From the NCBI RefSeq assembly GCF_000007825.1, contig NC_004722.1, forward strand, positions 2,086,501 to 2,150,500: DNA of 64,000 nt, read 5' to 3'. The notes beneath the pieces were generated by a model. It made no database searches. It was not told the DNA's origin and saw only the letters and a list, made by a program, of their open reading frames with translations. Shown one piece after another: positions 1 to 7,346 of the stretch (the first letter of the stretch is position 1; every line of letters begins with the position of its first letter). Source of the stretch: Bacillus cereus ATCC 14579 (GTDB taxonomy: Bacteria > Bacillota > Bacilli > Bacillales > Bacillaceae_G). Made by a program: the position numbers and the translations under genes.

Positions 1-1028
1 CTATATTAGGTCAAAAAGATGATGGTACGTACTCGTTACAAATAGGTGAAATGGCAAAGTTTCGTTCAATAATAGATAACAACCCAGCAGCTAAATTAAA
101 CCGTTACTATACGGCTACTGGAACTAGCTGGGGGCCAACATTTTCTGCATTATCTATGGGTGGGTTATATTTATCATCGTACGGTTCAAATGATGGACTA
201 GTAAATGAATGGAGTGCCAAGCTATCGTACGGTACACATTTATTTACAGATTCCAGATTTGATCATGACAATATAAGAAAAGGATCAGCTGTTTTTGCAC
301 GAATTGAACCATATTTACGTACGACAAATGTGGGATTACCAGCTTTAGTAGCATCCAGCACTAGTTCAAATGAAAATCTAGAACAATTAAATACAACTTC
401 AAATCAAAATATTTTAGGAGGCGAATTACCACAAAATCAGTGGATAGAGCAAAGTATTTCTGTTGATAAAAAGGCTGAAGGAATAGTTTCTGTACTAACT
501 GCTTCTTCTGATGTTGAAGTACAAATGGTATCTCCAAAAGGAAAAATCTATGCAAATAAAGATAGCGCTATAACTACTAGTGAAGGCGAATCTTTCTTTA
601 ATGGGGCGACAATTAGAACATTTAAGTTTGATAAATTGGAAGTAGGCGAATGGAAAATCAAAATGATGGCGAAGCAGTCGAAAGATGCATATTTAGTTGT
701 AAGCGATTACAAGGGTGGCGCGCCATTTGTTCTTCAAATGCCTACAAAAGTTAAAGTAAATAAACCTGAGTATAAACTGAAAAAATCACCTGTAGCACCT
801 GAAATGAAAGGGGATCTTTCCATAACAGTAAGAGTCGTTAATAAAGAAGGTAAGTTAGTCTCTGAATTTAATGAATTACAAAATGTTAATACGAATACAT
901 TTACAGGTGCTTTGAAAGATATAAAACAACCGGGAGTATATAACGTTACGATGGATATAAAAGGGATGAATAAAGAAGGAAAATCATATAATCGTACGAT
1001 TGTTAAGTCGGTTTATGTAGAGAAATAA
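1..1028 (+). CDS. C-terminal part of a secreted lipase/esterase-like protein (5' end outside window)
   Basis: The reading frame is open to the left edge (in frame from base 3), so this is the 3' part of a longer gene. The first ~90 visible residues resemble the end of an alpha/beta-hydrolase: SYGSNDGLV and RFDHDNI are placed like the acid and histidine of a lipase triad, and the TGTSWG stretch fits an extracellular enzyme. Residues ~130-325 have the alternating hydrophobic pattern of two beta-sandwich modules, ending in a conserved-looking YNVTMDIKG strand. The missing N-terminus, including the nucleophile Ser and any signal peptide, prevents a firm family call. A hairpin terminator follows directly. 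The hydrolase assignment is inference from motif spacing; only the secreted, modular character is reasonably clear. Confidence 0.5.
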   Translation, partial: ILGQKDDGTYSLQIGEMAKFRSIIDNNPAAKLNRYYTATGTSWGPTFSALSMGGLYLSSYGSNDGLVNEWSAKLSYGTHLFTDSRFDHDNIRKGSAVFARIEPYLRTTNVGLPALVASSTSSNENLEQLNTTSNQNILGGELPQNQWIEQSISVDKKAEGIVSVLTASSDVEVQMVSPKGKIYANKDSAITTSEGESFFNGATIRTFKFDKLEVGEWKIKMMAKQSKDAYLVVSDYKGGAPFVLQMPTKVKVNKPEYKLKKSPVAPEMKGDLSITVRVVNKEGKLVSEFNELQNVNTNTFTGALKDIKQPGVYNVTMDIKGMNKEGKSYNRTIVKSVYVEK

Positions 1029-1053
1029 GGAAGAATAAATAAGTATAATAAAA

Positions 1054-1097
1054 AAGTGCAGAAATCTTGTGTTAGAAAGAATTCTGCACTTTTTTTG
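1054..1097 (+). terminator. Rho-independent terminator of the hydrolase-like gene
   Basis: Arms AAGTGCAGAA (1054-1063) and TTCTGCACTT (1082-1091) are perfectly complementary and are followed by a T tract. Confidence 0.85.
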
Positions 1098-1140
1098 CGT
1101 GATGAAAGATAATAAAAGTCGAAGAAAACTGTTATTCAAT

Positions 1141-1165
1141 AAAAAAAGATGCTGAAATAGCATCT
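1141..1165 (-). terminator. Terminator of the exosporium-protein gene
   Basis: On the minus strand AGATGCT/AGCATCT form a 7-bp stem around a 5-base loop, followed by seven T. It lies just downstream of the stop codon at 1184. Confidence 0.8.
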
Positions 1166-1183
1166 GAATGTAAAGAAATAATA

Positions 1184-1696
1184 TTAACTTAGTTTTGTAA
1201 CTGTTAATTCAACTGAATTTATACCATTGTCACAAGTTACAATACTTTGACGATTAAAACCACTATTATTTCTAAGTTGAAGAGTTGAATTAGCAGGCAC
1301 TGTAACAATCGTTTCGCCAACGAGTTGAAGACATTCGTTATTTGATGAAGTATTCATTTGAATAGCGAAGTCACCTTGACTATTAGCAAGTGGATTGTTA
1401 TTTAAAAATATAGTTATGACTGGGATATGTGGAAATACAGGATTTAAAGTAGTATTAATACTGGAAATGAACGAAACTCTATAATCACCAAATTGTCTAA
1501 AGTGTATAGTAGTAGGATTTAGTAAGGAAACGCCTCCTGCTAAAGGTCCAACGTGATTAAATGGAAAAGGATCGCCAAAAGGAACAGTTATAAATTCAGT
1601 TTGCCAAAAAGTTCCGTATGCAGGACAGCTGCGTTTATGTGAATGGTCACATGAACATTTTTTATACGAGTTTGAAGAATGATAGTATGAACCCAA
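1184..1696 (-). CDS. BclA/ExsF-type exosporium surface protein (TNF-like jelly roll)
   Basis: About 170 residues. The N-terminus is short, Ser/Tyr/Cys/His-rich (SYKKCSCDHSHKRSCP) and has no collagen-like repeat. It is followed by a ~140-residue beta-rich domain (QFGDYRVSFISSINTT, IVTVPANSTLQLRN, SVELTVTKLS) of the kind found at the BclA C-terminus and in ExsF/BxpB, which build the exosporium of B. cereus-group spores. I chose the TTG at 1696 because AGGAGGT sits 6 bases upstream; the longer frame to 1756 has no such site. It is monocistronic with its own terminator. Family assignment is from strand pattern and composition. The paralog within the family is not identifiable. Expression in the sporulating mother cell is expected from the family. 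Confidence 0.7.
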   Translation of the reverse strand: MGSYYHSSNSYKKCSCDHSHKRSCPAYGTFWQTEFITVPFGDPFPFNHVGPLAGGVSLLNPTTIHFRQFGDYRVSFISSINTTLNPVFPHIPVITIFLNNNPLANSQGDFAIQMNTSSNNECLQLVGETIVTVPANSTLQLRNNSGFNRQSIVTCDNGINSVELTVTKLS

Positions 1697-2305
1697 TATA
1701 TTACCTCCTATTCTTAATAAATTAAAACCACATAGTAGTTTATGAAGGTGAATCACAATTGGCGTGTATGCTTGTACTATAAAAGGAGATAGATGTGGAA
1801 TATAAAGTGGTCAAATGATGAAATGTAGTATTTGGGTATTACCTGTAACACCTTTTGAAGATGATAAGGTTCATAATTTGATAGAAAAATAAATGGAATT
1901 TCTAAATAGATTGAAGTAACGAGGAAACGTTTATCTCACTATTTTCCGAGCAGTAAGACTCCCATCTCAAAATTCAGCGAAAGCAAAGAAGTTAGGTGGG
2001 GATGAACAAAACCCCCACTCATTAAAGTTTCACTTTACTATATTAATTTCATCTGACAAACAGCAATATTATCTTTCGCTGTATGGATGTTATCATTTGG
2101 TGAAGTTATGGCATTTAACTGTATGTATATTAGGTTATTCAGTTTATTTTTTTATTTGCGTAGCTGAGCAGGAAGGAGTCAGAAAATATAGAATAATGTA
2201 CATATGAAGCATCGTTTGTTTTTGGTGTGAATAGTAATTAAAGATACGCTAAAATATTTAAAATTGTAACGAAAGAGAGATTAAATAATAGAGGGAGCAA
2301 CTTAC
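1697..2305. other. Intergenic region with one bcr1-like repeat
   Basis: About 600 bases without a supportable gene. It holds the divergent upstream regions of the exosporium gene and spoVS and a shortened bcr1-like element (1930-2037). AAGGAGTC (2173-2180) followed ten bases later by GAAT loosely resembles a sigma-H promoter, as expected for spoVS, but the spacing is short and I do not claim it. Confidence 0.6.
1930..2037 (+). repeat. bcr1-like B. cereus group repeat, internally deleted copy
   Basis: Starts TTTATCTCACTATTTTCC and ends ATTAAAGTTTCACTTTA. Both ends and the middle motif GTTAGGTGGGGATGAA align with the 151-base element at 60249-60399. This copy lacks about 43 internal bases present there. 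The repeat class (bcr1, a non-autonomous intergenic repeat of this group) is named from memory of its length and TTTAT start; the similarity of the two copies is seen directly. Confidence 0.65.
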
Positions 2306-2581
2306 ATGGAAAATATATTAAAGGTATCTTCAAAATCAAGCCCAAATTCAGTCGCGGGTGCAATAGCGGGTGTACTAAGAACAAGTGGTAATGTGGAAAT
2401 TCAAGCGATTGGGGCTGGAGCTATAAATCAAGCGATTAAAGCAATTGCGATTGCAAGAGGGTTCGTCGCTCCAAGTGGTATTGACTTAGCCTTCGTACCA
2501 GCATTTCAAGAGATTTCTATCAATAATGAAGATAGAACAGCGATTAAATTAATTGTAGGTCCTAGAAAGAAAAGGTCTTAG
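2306..2581 (+). CDS. spoVS: Stage V sporulation protein S (SpoVS) paralog
   Basis: 91 residues covering the whole SpoVS/Alba-like fold: KVSSKSSPNSVAGAIAGVLR at the N-terminus, IQAIGAGAINQAIKAIAIAR in the middle and AIKLIVGPRKK at the end, nearly colinear with the 86-residue B. subtilis protein. SpoVS is a small nucleic-acid-binding-fold protein made early in sporulation; its loss blocks coat assembly and affects septation. The C-terminal RKKRS extension and substitutions in the third strand suggest a second, divergent copy rather than the canonical one, which in Bacillus lies near ymdB/recA. GAGGGAG upstream of the ATG is an adequate ribosome site. No operon partner. Confidence 0.9.
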   Translation: MENILKVSSKSSPNSVAGAIAGVLRTSGNVEIQAIGAGAINQAIKAIAIARGFVAPSGIDLAFVPAFQEISINNEDRTAIKLIVGPRKKRS

Positions 2582-2727
2582 TAGAAGAGAGTGTTACTAT
2601 AAGGGGAAAAGACCAATAGACTTCCCATGTTAGATACGTTATTTTATGTAACCGATCCTTGGGTGTGGACATGGCATTATGCCGGACGCATGTCTGTTAA
2701 GTTTTCCTTAAACTTAGCGAGTGTTCT

Positions 2728-2816
2728 AGATACTTAAAAATGCCAAATCCTTTGTGACATAAGGGATTTGGCATTTTTGATGTTTTTAAAAATAAACAAC
2801 CCTAAAACTGCTCATT
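2728..2816 (+). repeat. Direct repeat copy 1: terminator plus last codons of a yppG-like gene
   Basis: This stretch matches 6327-6424 in the same orientation: a TAGATA lead-in, a GTGCCAAA/TTTGGCAC-type hairpin (arms 2736-2753 and 2761-2778), then 27 identical bases (2790-2816 equal 6398-6424). In copy 2 those 27 bases include the stop and last codons (NEQF) of the minus-strand yppG-like gene. Here the coding match ends after those codons. The hairpin also works as a bidirectional terminator downstream of spoVS. Confidence 0.8.
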
Positions 2817-2917
2817 TAGAAGATTTAGTTTTAGTAGCGGCCATTGAACGTTTTTATGATAGTTTACCTGATAAATAGAAGAGTTTACCAATGAAAAGTA
2901 ACTGGGGGATTCAAAAA

Positions 2918-3219
2918 ATGAATCAAACTATTTTAGAGAAAGTCCTAAAATTTCGGGATGATAGGAACTGGAAGCAGTTCCACAATCCTAAAGATTTAGC
3001 TATTTCTCTTTCTTTAGAGGCGAGTGAGTTGTTGGAGAATTTTCAGTGGAAAAGCAGTGAGGAAGCTGTAGAAACAAAAAAAGAAGACATGAAAGATGAG
3101 TTGGCAGATCAATTGGATATTGACTTAGAAGAGATTATTATAAACAAAATAGAAAAAATAATAAAAAATATCCAGTAGAGAAATCTCGAGACTCTAAAAA
3201 GAAATATAATGAAATTTAA
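2918..3219 (+). pseudogene. Decayed MazG-like nucleotide pyrophosphohydrolase
   Basis: The N-terminal ~75 residues are typical of small all-alpha MazG-like NTP pyrophosphohydrolases (RDDRNWKQFHNPKDLAISLS, EASELLENFQW, KDELADQLDIDLEEI): EASEL and KDELAD supply metal-binding acidic residues. Two lesions are visible. ELAD runs straight into QLDIDLEEI, where the family normally has about ten more hydrophobic residues, so an in-frame deletion removed part of the last core helix. Next, an A-rich slip near 3160-3172 shifts the frame: the +1 frame continues with the expected KYPVEKS...KKKYNEI and stops at 3217-3219, while the original frame stops at 3176-3178. Start at 2918 chosen for GGGGGA upstream; 2891 is possible. 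It lies 17 bases before the EVE-HNH gene and probably formed an operon with it. Confidence 0.7.
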
Positions 3220-3236
3220 AAAAGGTGGAATTAAAT

Positions 3237-4040
3237 ATGTTATATCTTTTTACTGCAAGTAATGATAGTGCTATAAAAAATTTGGAAGCTACTATTGAAA
3301 AAATATATCCTATTTCTACATGTTTAGCAGATTTAGATGCCGATACAGTAACTAAACTTAAAGATAATGAATTACATGAGAATGTATGTATGTGGGGAGC
3401 AACTCCTGGTTCTTCAAATGTTGATAGATGGGAAAAGTTAAAAGAGGGTGACAGGATTTTAGCATATTCTAAAGGGGAATTTAAGTTTTTCGGGACAATT
3501 TTTGCTAAGACTCATAACCCAGATGTGGCTAGAAAAATTTAGAAAACAAACGATAAGGATGAAACTTGGGAATACATCTATTTTATTAAGGACCTAAAAC
3601 CTGTAAACATTAAAGCAATCGAATTCGCAGCTTTCTTTGGCTACAAATTGAACCATACACCACAAGGATTTACTAATATTGATTCGGATTTTAGTAAAGT
3701 AAAGATTGCAGAAGAAGAGAAATCGGAAAATCGAAAAAAAACTAAAATGGAATCTGGTAGGGAAGTATGGCCTCGTGATCCGAAAAAAGCTAAACAAGCT
3801 ATTAAACAGGCAGAATTTAAATGTGAAATAGATGACACACATGAAACATTTGTATCGGAAGCCAGCCGAAAAAATTATATGGAGGCCCATCATCTAATAC
3901 CGTTAAGAATGCAACATGATTTTGAAAATAGTTTAGATGTTGTTGGAAATATAGTTAGTATATGTCCGAACTGTCATAGGTTGATTCATTATGGAAGAGA
4001 CAAAGATAAGAAAAAAGTTTTAGAACTTCTCTTTGAATAA
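3237..4040 (+). pseudogene. EVE-like/HNH endonuclease interrupted by an in-frame amber codon
   Basis: A single frame of 267 sense codons plus stop is broken only by TAG at 3540-3542; the ATG is at 3237 with AAGGTGG upstream. Residues 1-140 look like an EVE/YTH-type modified-base-binding domain (MLYLFTASN, MWGATPG, WEKLKEGDRILAYSKGEFKFFG). Residues ~200-267 are an HNH nuclease: EAHHLIPL, then IVSICPNCHRLIHYG, with the His-His pair and a CPNC zinc motif. The context (ARKI-stop-KTNDKDETWEYIYF) suggests an original Trp TGG changed to TAG. Such fusions are predicted to cut DNA with modified bases (type IV restriction-like). Without readthrough, only the N-terminal domain or a reinitiated HNH piece from 3648 would be made. 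Confidence 0.75.
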
Positions 4041-4253
4041 AGAAAAGATTCTTTGAAGAAGTTCGGTATTGAGGTATTTCTCAAAGAGCTATTTGGATAC
4101 TATGGAATTCTAAAATAAGAATATTCATAGCTATACGGAAGGTAGAATGTTTCATACTTAAACATAGGTATTATTGTGATGGAAATTTAAATTTCGTCTT
4201 TTGAAAGTATCAATAATTTGTATTATTTTTATAGGGTTATATATTTTTCTTTT

Positions 4254-4282
4254 GCTCTGCTGTATAGCAGAGCTCTTTTTTT
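4254..4282 (+). terminator. Rho-independent terminator downstream of the EVE-HNH gene
   Basis: GCTCTGCT (4254-4261) pairs with AGCAGAGC (4266-4273), followed by CTTTTTTT. The 210 bases between the stop at 4040 and this hairpin hold no gene. Confidence 0.85.
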
Positions 4283-4289
4283 GTCGTAC

Positions 4290-4378
4290 AAAAGCCACCT
4301 ATATATGTGAAGTGCACCCCAATTGTTAGGCTGTGTCTAACAATTGGGGTGCACTTCAGTCCTGTCGGGCGGCTTCTT
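4290..4378 (-). terminator. Terminator of the YolD-like gene, split by an inserted palindrome
   Basis: Outer arms AAAAGCCACC (4290-4299) and GGGCGGCTTCTTTT (4367-4380) form the terminator stem directly after the minus-strand stop codon. The 21-bp inverted repeat at 4309-4357 occupies the loop. Confidence 0.6.
4309..4357. mobile_element. Perfect 21-bp inverted repeat, likely abutted IS3-family ends
   Basis: GAAGTGCACCCCAATTGTTAG (4309-4329) and its exact reverse complement (4337-4357) are separated by only seven bases. With the preceding T, the outward sequence (TGAAGTGCACCCC...GTTAG) looks like terminal inverted repeats of IS3-family (IS150-group-like) elements, which commonly start TGTA/TGAA and carry CCCC...GTTAG. 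No transposase lies between, so it is either a solo remnant of two ends or a very small MITE. The IS class is inference. Confidence 0.6.
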
Positions 4379-4726
4379 TTAATTTATATTCACCAATTCA
4401 TCAAACTTAAACTTAGTATTCAAACCAAAAGCATCTGTACAATATATAGTTTTCGTCATCGGTTCAATATGTAATACATTTATGTACATGTCTTGCACCA
4501 TTCCATCACGATAGTATGAGATATGTATTTCTTCTTCCTCGTGAAAAGATTGCATTAACGCTCTTTCTATTCGTTCCATAGTATCTTGTGTTAAAAAAGG
4601 TTTAGGTACTTTATATTGTTCCTCAAACATTCTATGTATTTCCTCGTATTGCTCCGGTATTGAAGCAAACGGATTCCATTTCACCATACCTCTTCCACAT
4701 ACTACAGGAAAGCCGTTATATTCCAT
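4379..4726 (-). CDS. YolD-like family protein
   Basis: 115 residues. VKWNPFASIPEQYEEI followed by a Glu-rich amphipathic helix and ISYYRDGMVQ...IEPMTKTIYCTD matches the YolD-like layout: a short N-terminal helix, then a small SH3-like barrel. YolD-like genes usually pair with UvrX/YqjW-type Y-family polymerases or sit alone in Bacillus genomes, and their biochemical role is not settled. No polymerase is adjacent, so this is a stand-alone member. The ATG at 4726 is preferred over the GTG at 4741 because GTGAGG is placed as its ribosome site. It is divergent from rap, with a 190-base shared upstream region. Confidence 0.7.
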   Translation of the reverse strand: MEYNGFPVVCGRGMVKWNPFASIPEQYEEIHRMFEEQYKVPKPFLTQDTMERIERALMQSFHEEEEIHISYYRDGMVQDMYINVLHIEPMTKTIYCTDAFGLNTKFKFDELVNIN

Positions 4727-4817
4727 GATGTAATACCTCACTTTTGTTTTTTTAACTCCACTACAAACAAGCGTGTGTTCTTTTTTGGGGTTTGAAAAGG
4801 GACCATTTTGTTAACAT

Positions 4818-4859
4818 GAATATTCAAAAATAATTTTTTCAAGTTAGAATATTCAAAAA
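4818..4859 (+). promoter_or_regulatory. 13-base direct repeat upstream of rap
   Basis: GAATATTCAAAAA occurs at 4818-4830 and again at 4847-4859, 29 bases apart, on the upstream side of rap and between the divergent yolD-like and rap genes. It may be a tandem activator or repressor site; no known box is recognised. Confidence 0.4.
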
Positions 4860-4916
4860 CTTATTTATGCAAACAAGCATGTCATGATAACATTTAACAA
4901 AAGGGGGTAGAAGTAG

Positions 4917-5990
4917 ATGAGTGTTGACATTATTTCTAAAGAAGAAATCACAAAATTATTAAACGACTGGTATCAAGCTATGATTTCACAACGTGTATTA
5001 CAGTCTCAGAAAATAAAAGAAGATATTGCAAATAAAATCAATAATATTAAGGAAGACCAAACAATATTAGTCTACTACGCTTTATTGAATGCACGGTATA
5101 AACTGCTAATTCGGGATATGGATAGTACAAAAGATATTCTGGACAAAATCGAGCCTTTACCAGAGTCTACAGAAACATTTTTAGAGTACTATCATCATTT
5201 ATTTAAAGCAATTTACGCTATTAATAAAGCAAACCATAGTGAAGCAAGAATGCAATTTGAAAAAGCTGAAACGTTTTTAGAGTACATGCATGATGAAATT
5301 GAAAAAGCTGAATTTAATTATTGGCTTGCAGTCCATTACTATCACGTATTAAAACCGATCCTAGCAGTTCAATTTGCTACAAAGGCGAATGAAGTATTTT
5401 CAATTAGTCCAGGGTATGAATTAAAAACTGCAGCATGCTTAAATACTTTAGGAATGGCACACATTCGACTAAATGAATTCGAAAGTGCAGAGGAATATTT
5501 ACTTTCAGCACTAGGTACCTTCCAAAAATCTAATGATGAACTTCTTATTAAACGAGTTAAGCATAATTTAGGACTTTTATACGCAAGTCAAAACATGCCA
5601 GAGTTAGCAATTAAACACTTAGAGGATTCATTAGAAAATAACGCTAAAACTATGTTTCTTTTAGCAAGAGAACATTTTAAGTTAGGTTATAGTCATATCG
5701 CTAATGAATATATTGAGAATGGCTATAAGATTAGCGACTTATGTTATCGTCATCATTTCCGAATTTTAAAAGCAGTACATAACTATGTACCGCAAGAAGA
5801 ATTAGAAAATGTGGTTATAGAAGGTATTTCGTATTTTGAAAAAGAAGAATTATATGATTGGGTAAAAGAATATGCTTCTCTTTTAGGTGAAATATTCTAT
5901 GGTTCAGAAAATCACAGAAAAGCAAGCAAGTATTTGCACATCGCTTTAGATGCAGACAAAAAGAGCATAGAAAGAAGGGCGCTAAAATGA
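4917..5990 (+). CDS. Rap-family TPR aspartyl-phosphate phosphatase/response regulator inhibitor
   Basis: 357 residues, the normal Rap size. Residues 1-70 form the N-terminal three-helix bundle (ITKLLNDWYQAMISQRV); the rest are TPR helices (FEKAETFLEYMHDEIEKAEFNYW, ACLNTLGMAHIRLNEFESAEEYL in shorter form, RVKHNLGLLYASQNMPELAI). Rap proteins dephosphorylate Spo0F or block response regulators such as ComA; a secreted, re-imported Phr peptide switches them off. The next gene is a Phr precursor whose ATG overlaps the rap stop (ATGA), the classic arrangement. AAGGGGGTAG gives a strong ribosome site. The exact target cannot be read from sequence. It lies in the accessory segment bounded by direct repeats, consistent with the patchy distribution of Rap-Phr pairs among strains. 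Confidence 0.85.
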   Translation: MSVDIISKEEITKLLNDWYQAMISQRVLQSQKIKEDIANKINNIKEDQTILVYYALLNARYKLLIRDMDSTKDILDKIEPLPESTETFLEYYHHLFKAIYAINKANHSEARMQFEKAETFLEYMHDEIEKAEFNYWLAVHYYHVLKPILAVQFATKANEVFSISPGYELKTAACLNTLGMAHIRLNEFESAEEYLLSALGTFQKSNDELLIKRVKHNLGLLYASQNMPELAIKHLEDSLENNAKTMFLLAREHFKLGYSHIANEYIENGYKISDLCYRHHFRILKAVHNYVPQEELENVVIEGISYFEKEELYDWVKEYASLLGEIFYGSENHRKASKYLHIALDADKKSIERRALK

Positions 5991-6112
5991 AAAAAGCAAT
6001 CTTATTAATGATGATGTTATCCGCTGTTTTTACTTTTGGTCTTACTAATGCAAAAGACATACCACAAAACGAAGCAATTGAAGTGTTTATGGATCATGGA
6101 GAACATATTTAA
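5987..6112 (+). CDS. Phr signalling peptide precursor
   Basis: 41 residues: MKK, a hydrophobic signal segment (AILLMMMLSAVFTFGLTNA), then a polar tail ending VFMDHGEHI. This is the standard Phr layout of an exported pro-peptide whose C-terminal or near-terminal 5-7 residues are cleaved, re-imported by Opp and bound by the partner Rap. The start codon overlaps the rap stop codon, indicating translational coupling. The mature peptide is probably contained in MDHGEHI, but the cleavage site is inference. The gene is easily missed because of its size. Confidence 0.8.
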   Translation: MKKAILLMMMLSAVFTFGLTNAKDIPQNEAIEVFMDHGEHI

Positions 6113-6120
6113 AACCTTAA

Positions 6121-6154
6121 GGAAGAGGGCGCTTATAGTGTCCTCTTTTTAATA
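6121..6154 (+). terminator. Terminator of rap-phr
   Basis: AGAGGGCGC and GTGTCCTCT flank a short loop and are followed by TTTTT, a few bases after the phr stop. Confidence 0.7.
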
Positions 6155-6326
6155 TCTATTATTTATATAATGAGGTTGCAGGTACGTCTTTTGGTTATTG
6201 TTTGATAAACGTAAGATGTTTCTAAAAATGTGTATACAAAGGTGTATTTTTGTACTGTATATGTTCACGTACTATATAAAAAAGTATGAAAATCTATAAA
6301 AATAATTATTTCAATAAAATTTGTTT

Positions 6327-6424
6327 TAGATATTAAAAAGTGCCAAAACCCTTGTGGTATAAGGGGTTTGGCACTTTTGTGTTTTTTATATTTTATCAAA
6401 TAAACAACCCTAAAACTGCTCATT
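6327..6424 (-). repeat. Direct repeat copy 2 and terminator of the YppG-like gene
   Basis: AAAAAGTGCCAAAACCCTT (6335-6353) pairs with 6361-6378 to make the terminator of the minus-strand gene. The block to 6424 repeats 2728-2816 in the same orientation, including 27 identical bases (6398-6424). Confidence 0.8.
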
Positions 6425-7237
6425 CTTCTCCCAAGATTCAACGATATAATGAGCAATCGTCGGATTGAAGCCTTTACCAACTAAAAACATAATTGCAGCA
6501 ACTTCTGTTAATGCGTGTTCGTGTGATGTATGTTTTGCTTCATTTAAACCGTAATCTACCCATGGTTTTACGAAATCTAGTACAGGTTTCTTGAAAGGTA
6601 AAAATTGTGTACCGACAACTTGTTGAATTTGTTGTTGTGTTGGTTCAGTAATTGGTCCAGGTGGTAAGATTTGTGGTTGTGTAATGTCTAGTGTTGGTCC
6701 GGGCGGTAAAATTTGTGGCTGAGTTGGATCTATTGTTGGTGGTTTAGGTGGTGAGACACGTGCGTCGTAGTTTGGTTGATACATTTGTTGTTGATATTGC
6801 GGTTGTTGTGGTTGAGTTGTGTATGGGTTTTGTGGTGCTGCATATGGATTTTGTTGATATTGTTGTTCTTGGTTTTGTGGTGCTACATATGGATTTTGTT
6901 GATATTGTTGTTCTTGGTTTTGTGGTGCTGCATATGGATTTTGTTGATATTGTTGTTCTTGGTTTTGTGGTATTACATATGGATTTTGAGGATATCGCTG
7001 TTCTTGATTTTGTGGTGCTGCATATGGATTTTGAGGATATTCATAATTTGGACGTGTGTCATATGGATTTTGTTGAAATTCAGTTTCTTGGTTTTGCGTT
7101 GTTGCATATGGGTTTTCGTCATATTGTTGCTCTTGCTGTTGTAACTCTTGTTCTTCGTATTGTTCTGTGTATCTCTGTTCTTGTTGTTGAGGATACAATG
7201 GTTGCCTTGGATAAGGCGGTTGATTATTATAGAACAT
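6410..7237 (-). CDS. YppG-like repeat-rich protein (probable spore-associated)
   Basis: 275 residues. The N-terminal ~200 are Gln/Asn/Pro/Tyr-rich, starting YNNQPPYPRQPLYPQQQ and containing a tandem array of a 15-residue unit of the type NPYAAPQNQEQQYQQ. A Pro-rich stretch (PTQPQILPPGPTL twice) follows. The C-terminal ~70 residues are ordered (FKKPVLDFVKPWVDYGLNEA, EVAAIMFLVGKGFNP, IVESWEKNEQF) and correspond to the conserved part of YppG. The ATG at 7237 is supported by GGAGGAATAAAC directly upstream; the frame extending to 7288 lacks a site. Low-complexity QN/Y repeats are common in spore coat and crust proteins; that role is inference. Confidence 0.75.
   Translation of the reverse strand: MFYNNQPPYPRQPLYPQQQEQRYTEQYEEQELQQQEQQYDENPYATTQNQETEFQQNPYDTRPNYEYPQNPYAAPQNQEQRYPQNPYVIPQNQEQQYQQNPYAAPQNQEQQYQQNPYVAPQNQEQQYQQNPYAAPQNPYTTQPQQPQYQQQMYQPNYDARVSPPKPPTIDPTQPQILPPGPTLDITQPQILPPGPITEPTQQQIQQVVGTQFLPFKKPVLDFVKPWVDYGLNEAKHTSHEHALTEVAAIMFLVGKGFNPTIAHYIVESWEKNEQF
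6831..7107 (-). repeat. In-gene tandem array of a ~45-base unit
   Basis: Unit encodes NPY-(A/V)-(A/I)-PQNQEQ-(Q/R)-Y-(Q/P)-Q. Four near-identical full units and two or three diverged ones are visible, with repeated TGGATTTTGTTGATATTG on the plus strand. Copy-number variation by slippage is likely. Confidence 0.9.
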
Positions 7238-7346
7238 GTTTATTCCTCCTTCATGATGATGCCTACCACCTAGTGTATGGGCGGACAAGAAAATATGTGA
7301 TGAAAAAATGCGGGCGTGTTACAATAAGTAACTGGGTGAAGATAAA

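Noticed and set aside
2627..2737. A 36-residue ORF starting MLDTLFYVTDPWVWTWHYAG after spoVS
   Set aside because: Aromatic-rich and intriguing, but no ribosome site precedes it and it runs into the direct-repeat terminator; could be a gene remnant, not supportable.
2790..2878. Open frame reading ...EDLVLVAAIERFYDSLPDK-stop upstream of the MazG-like gene
   Set aside because: Has protein-like character but no start codon or ribosome site, and its first part is the duplicated terminator sequence.
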